Origin: Planctomycetes bacterium RBG_13_46_10 | Lineage (GTDB): Bacteria > Planctomycetota > Phycisphaerae > Sedimentisphaerales > Anaerobacaceae | Assembly (NCBI GenBank): GCA_001824645.1 | Contig: MHYD01000085.1 | Span: 12,381-27,918, forward strand | Length of the DNA stretch: 15,538 nucleotides | Reading direction: 5' to 3' | In this document: one piece after another, positions 14,056-15,538 of the stretch | How the letters are laid out: each line of letters starts with the position of its first letter | Position numbering within the stretch: position 1 is the stretch's first letter | The notes under the pieces: generated by a model | Databases searched by the model: none | What the model was told of the DNA's origin: nothing | What the model saw: only the letters and a program-made list of their open reading frames with translations | Program-made: the position numbers and the translations under genes

Positions 14056-14526
14056 ATGCCAAGACCGAGACATTGCAGACGCGTAGCTCATCTGCCACAG
14101 GTTACATTCTATAAACCGCAGGGTGTCCCTCTGTCTATCCTTCAGCATATCGCCTTAACCGTTGATGAGCTTGAAGCGATTCGCCTTGCTGACCTGCAAG
14201 GCTTATATCAGGAACAGGCTGCTGAGCAAATGAATATATCACGCCAAACCTTCGGCAGAATCATCGAATCCGCGCATAAAAAAATCGCTGATGCCTTGGT
14301 AAACGGAAAGGCACTAAAGATTGAAGGAGGGGTATATACTATGGCAGAAGTGAGAAAATTCAAATGTTACGCTTGTAATTATGTATGGGAAATTCCTTAT
14401 GGAACTGGTAGGCCACAAGAATGTCCTCAGTGCAAAAACACAAATATACACAGAGCCGAAGATGATAGGGGTTATGCAAGGAGAGGCGGTCACGGCTTTG
14501 GCAGAGGAAGATGTGGGAGGTTTTAG
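14056..14526 (+). CDS. DUF134 protein fused to a C-terminal zinc ribbon
   Basis: A 156-residue protein. Residues 1-94 are DUF134: MPRPRHCRRV, TVDELEAIRLADLQGLYQEQAAEQMNISRQTFGRIIESAHKK, the latter a helix-turn-helix similar to sigma-factor region 4, and KALKIEGGVY at the domain end. DUF134 genes usually sit beside NifX/Mrp genes and are thought to be DNA-binding regulators, so this is the best candidate regulator of the window. From residue 96 a second module starts, MAEVRKFKCYACNYVWEIPYGTGRP, with C104/C107 and C123/C126 forming a zinc ribbon, then a basic Gly/Arg tail (GGHGFGRGRCGRF) containing C153. A strong ribosome site sits just before codon 96, so the ribbon might also be made separately. 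AAGGGAA precedes the gene start. Operator sites were not identified. Confidence 0.9.
   Translation: MPRPRHCRRVAHLPQVTFYKPQGVPLSILQHIALTVDELEAIRLADLQGLYQEQAAEQMNISRQTFGRIIESAHKKIADALVNGKALKIEGGVYTMAEVRKFKCYACNYVWEIPYGTGRPQECPQCKNTNIHRAEDDRGYARRGGHGFGRGRCGRF
14324..14330 (+). promoter_or_regulatory. Strong internal Shine-Dalgarno inside the DUF134 gene
   Basis: AAGGAGG lies 10 bases before the in-frame ATG at 14341, exactly at the boundary between the DUF134 domain and the zinc-ribbon module. The spacing is on the long side of usual. The same bases encode the conserved Glu-Gly-Gly of DUF134 (codons GAA GGA GGG), so the match may be accidental. Confidence 0.4.
14341..14526 (+). CDS. Possible separate 61-residue zinc-ribbon product from internal start
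   Basis: An in-frame ATG within the DUF134 gene could yield a free protein of 61 residues. It would start MAEVRKFKCYACNYVWEIPY and contain the complete CX2C...CX2C ribbon and the Gly/Arg tail. It has its own ribosome site (see 14324-14330). The full-length fusion is the primary product; this entry is an alternative that the sequence permits. If both are made, the free ribbon would be a partner or modulator of the DUF134 regulator. Confidence 0.3.
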   Translation: MAEVRKFKCYACNYVWEIPYGTGRPQECPQCKNTNIHRAEDDRGYARRGGHGFGRGRCGRF

Positions 14527-14598
14527 TTATTAATTAAAAAAAATTACCGTAGAAAATGCCTGTCATCAGCACAGATGCCATTAAAAAAGGGTGTTGTA

Positions 14599-15057
14599 AT
14601 GGAAGTTATTCCAATAGGAATTATCCGTACGCCGTTTAAATGTAAAAAAGATGCCCCTATTCAGCCATTCAAATCAAAAGCGATAGGCAAGGTAGAGGTA
14701 TTTAAGAAATACAAAGATGGTCTTTGCGATATAGAAGGATTCTCACATTTAACTCTAATTTATAAATTTCATAAATTAAAAGGGTATTGCTTAAAAGTAA
14801 AACCTTTTCTCGATGATAAACTACGGGGCTTATTTGCTGCCAGATACCCAAGAAGACCAAATCAGATTGGCCTGACGGTAGTTAAATTGTTAAAGCGAAA
14901 AGGAAATATTCTGTTTGTAAAAGGCATTGATGCAATAGATGGCTCTCCATTAATGGACATAAAACCTTATGTTTATACTTTTGAGCCGAAAGAGAAGATT
15001 AAAATCGGCTGGCTTGAAGGAAGGATTCGCCAAACAAAACTCTTATGTACAACGTGA
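14599..15057 (+). CDS. trmO: TrmO/TsaA-like (UPF0066) methyltransferase family protein, short form
   Basis: A 152-residue beta-barrel-type protein of the TsaA/TrmO family. It shows MEVIPIGIIRTPFK at the start, DAPIQPFKSKAIGKVEV, GFSHLTLIYKFHK and the core motif ARYPRRPNQIGLTVVKLL, close to the family's RPNPIGLS motif that holds SAM. E. coli TrmO is about 235 residues and uses SAM to N6-methylate t6A in tRNA. This short form, lacking the C-terminal part, is common in archaea and anaerobes and may have another substrate. I chose ATG 14599 because AAGGG is 7 bases upstream; an ATG at 14575 would add 8 residues without a ribosome site. A 72-base AT-rich gap precedes it and the next gene overlaps its end by 13 bases. 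The gene symbol is provisional. Confidence 0.83.
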   Translation: MEVIPIGIIRTPFKCKKDAPIQPFKSKAIGKVEVFKKYKDGLCDIEGFSHLTLIYKFHKLKGYCLKVKPFLDDKLRGLFAARYPRRPNQIGLTVVKLLKRKGNILFVKGIDAIDGSPLMDIKPYVYTFEPKEKIKIGWLEGRIRQTKLLCTT

Positions 15058-15362
15058 TTAGAATTAATCGAAAAGCCGTTCTAATATTTATAAGCGTTTG
15101 CTTTATAGCGATGGTCACCGGATTGACACTGGAATTGCATCTATTGAGCCACAAACACACGGCCAACCATACTTCAAGCCGATGTTCAATCTGTCAGCAG
15201 CTTTTAATAACACCAAGCAAATCCGCCCTAGAACCACAAATCCGACTTTCCAATACAGACCTTTTTGAACACCTTATTGAATTTTCACCACAATCTTATA
15301 CAACGACATTTCGTCACGAACCTTTTGGGCCGCGACCCCCACCACCAAATTATACAGCTTGA
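15045..15362 (+). CDS. Small membrane-anchored or secreted His/Cys protein of unknown function
   Basis: A 105-residue protein that I do not recognise with confidence. A basic N-terminus (MYNVIRINRK) leads into one hydrophobic segment (residues 11-33), most likely a signal anchor or uncleaved signal peptide. It is followed by a His/Cys cluster, LLSHKHTANHTSSRCSICQQLL, with C47 and C50. The rest is polar and ends in a Pro-rich FGPRPPPPNY. The layout, one membrane segment, His-rich then CxxC, then GPRPPP end, resembles DUF2946-like proteins reported beside metal-transport genes, so extracytoplasmic metal binding is a guess. The start lies inside the trmO-like gene (13-base overlap) with no clear ribosome site, implying coupling. 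Seven-base tandem repeats begin 4 bases after its stop. Confidence 0.6.
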   Translation: MYNVIRINRKAVLIFISVCFIAMVTGLTLELHLLSHKHTANHTSSRCSICQQLLITPSKSALEPQIRLSNTDLFEHLIEFSPQSYTTTFRHEPFGPRPPPPNYTA

Positions 15363-15365
15363 ATT

Positions 15366-15393
15366 GACAGAAGACAGAAGACGGATGACAGAT
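15366..15393 (+). repeat. Tandem heptanucleotide repeat, four copies
   Basis: Four consecutive 7-base units: GACAGAA, GACAGAA, GACGGAT, GACAGAT. The first two are identical and the others differ at one or two positions. They lie in the 86-base gap between the small His/Cys protein and the prepilin-like gene. The period is not a multiple of three and no reading frame is implied. The role is unknown. Confidence 0.8.
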
Positions 15394-15399
15394 GATTAG

Positions 15400-15420
15400 C
15401 CCTGCCACCTGTGGGCAGGG
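15400..15420 (+). terminator. GC-rich hairpin, possible transcription terminator
   Basis: CCCTGCC (15400-15406) and GGCAGGG (15414-15420) make a perfect 7-base-pair stem with a 7-base loop. An alternative pairing closes the loop further through CAC/GTG with one bulged G. It is followed by TCTTAAA rather than a clean T-run. It lies at the end of the long same-strand gene run, so terminating that run is reasonable. It could also be a dispersed intergenic repeat. Confidence 0.5.
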
Positions 15421-15448
15421 TCTTAAATGCACTTCCCGGACATAGTAT

Positions 15449-15538
15449 ATGAATAAAAATATTAGGGCTTTTACACTAATTGAATTACTGGTCGTGATTG
15501 CGATTATTGCGCTACTATTGGCGATCCTTTTGCCATCG
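15449..15538 (+). CDS. Prepilin-like protein with type IV N-terminal methylation motif (partial, cut by window end)
   Basis: The first 30 codons of a gene running off the right edge. MNKNIRAFTLIELLVVIAII and the following ALLLAILLPS form the class III (type IV pilin/pseudopilin) signal. A short basic leader is followed by the cleavage site before F8, Glu at mature position 5, and a long hydrophobic helix. The residue before the cleavage point is Ala rather than the usual Gly. This long form ending in LLAILLPS is abundant in Planctomycetota, where genomes encode many such pseudopilin-like proteins. It would be exported and processed by prepilin peptidase. Upstream lie a hairpin and tandem repeats; no clear ribosome site is visible, so it is probably a new transcription unit. 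The full product cannot be judged. Confidence 0.85.
   Translation, partial: MNKNIRAFTLIELLVVIAIIALLLAILLPS

Noticed and set aside
15366..15393. CRISPR array
   Set aside because: The units are only 7 bases and directly adjacent, with no spacers and no cas genes.

Overview
The window reads as bacterial DNA of moderate to low GC. Every gene I can support lies on the + strand, 25 of them, packed almost end to end with many overlaps (ATGA, TAATG or longer) and no gap above about 130 bases. The gene content is typical of anaerobes: MinD/Mrp ATPases carrying ferredoxin domains, NifX-like proteins, DUF134, DUF1847, DUF169 and FmdB zinc ribbons. The cut-off prepilin-like gene at the right edge has the long, uninterrupted hydrophobic N-terminus common in Planctomycetota. 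A planctomycete (perhaps Phycisphaerae-like) is my best guess, but this is inference from a single 30-residue fragment.

Layout. (1) Bases 87-2360: a CoA-disulfide reductase/rhodanese fusion, a half-ferritin of the encapsulated-ferritin type and a small FmdB zinc ribbon; this looks like a redox/sulfur/iron stress unit. (2) 2373-4602: a NifX-like protein, a cysteine-rich DUF1847 protein, a MinD-type ATPase with two 4Fe-4S motifs, and a small J-domain protein overlapping it. (3) 4622-7784: two small SAM methyltransferases, a DsrE-like sulfur-transfer protein and a two-gene ABC-2 type exporter. (4) 7793-9842: a second ferredoxin-MinD ATPase, an Mrp/ApbC ATPase and a second NifX-like protein, tightly coupled. 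(5) 9832-12349: a PaaI-type thioesterase, a COG1237-like metallo-beta-lactamase-fold enzyme, a DUF169 protein and a pyruvoyl-dependent arginine decarboxylase. (6) 12411-15057: a second FmdB protein with a repeated Cys tail, an unknown gene with strikingly different codon use, a radical SAM protein with a C-terminal winged helix, a DUF134 protein with an attached zinc ribbon, and a short TrmO/TsaA-like protein. (7) 15045-15538: a small membrane-anchored His/Cys protein, a tandem heptanucleotide repeat, a GC-rich hairpin and the start of a prepilin-like gene.

Working together. Two ferredoxin-MinD ATPases, one Mrp ATPase and NifX-like proteins are the parts of the 'orange protein' (ORP) complex known from Desulfovibrio, whose NifX-like member carries a Mo-Cu-S cluster. 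I infer that this window is a large, rearranged relative of that system. It appears expanded by a J-domain protein, DsrE, Cys-rich proteins, methyltransferases and an exporter, and could assemble or carry a metal-sulfur cofactor. No nitrogenase structural genes, NifB, encapsulin shell, tRNA, rRNA, CRISPR array or insertion sequence was seen.
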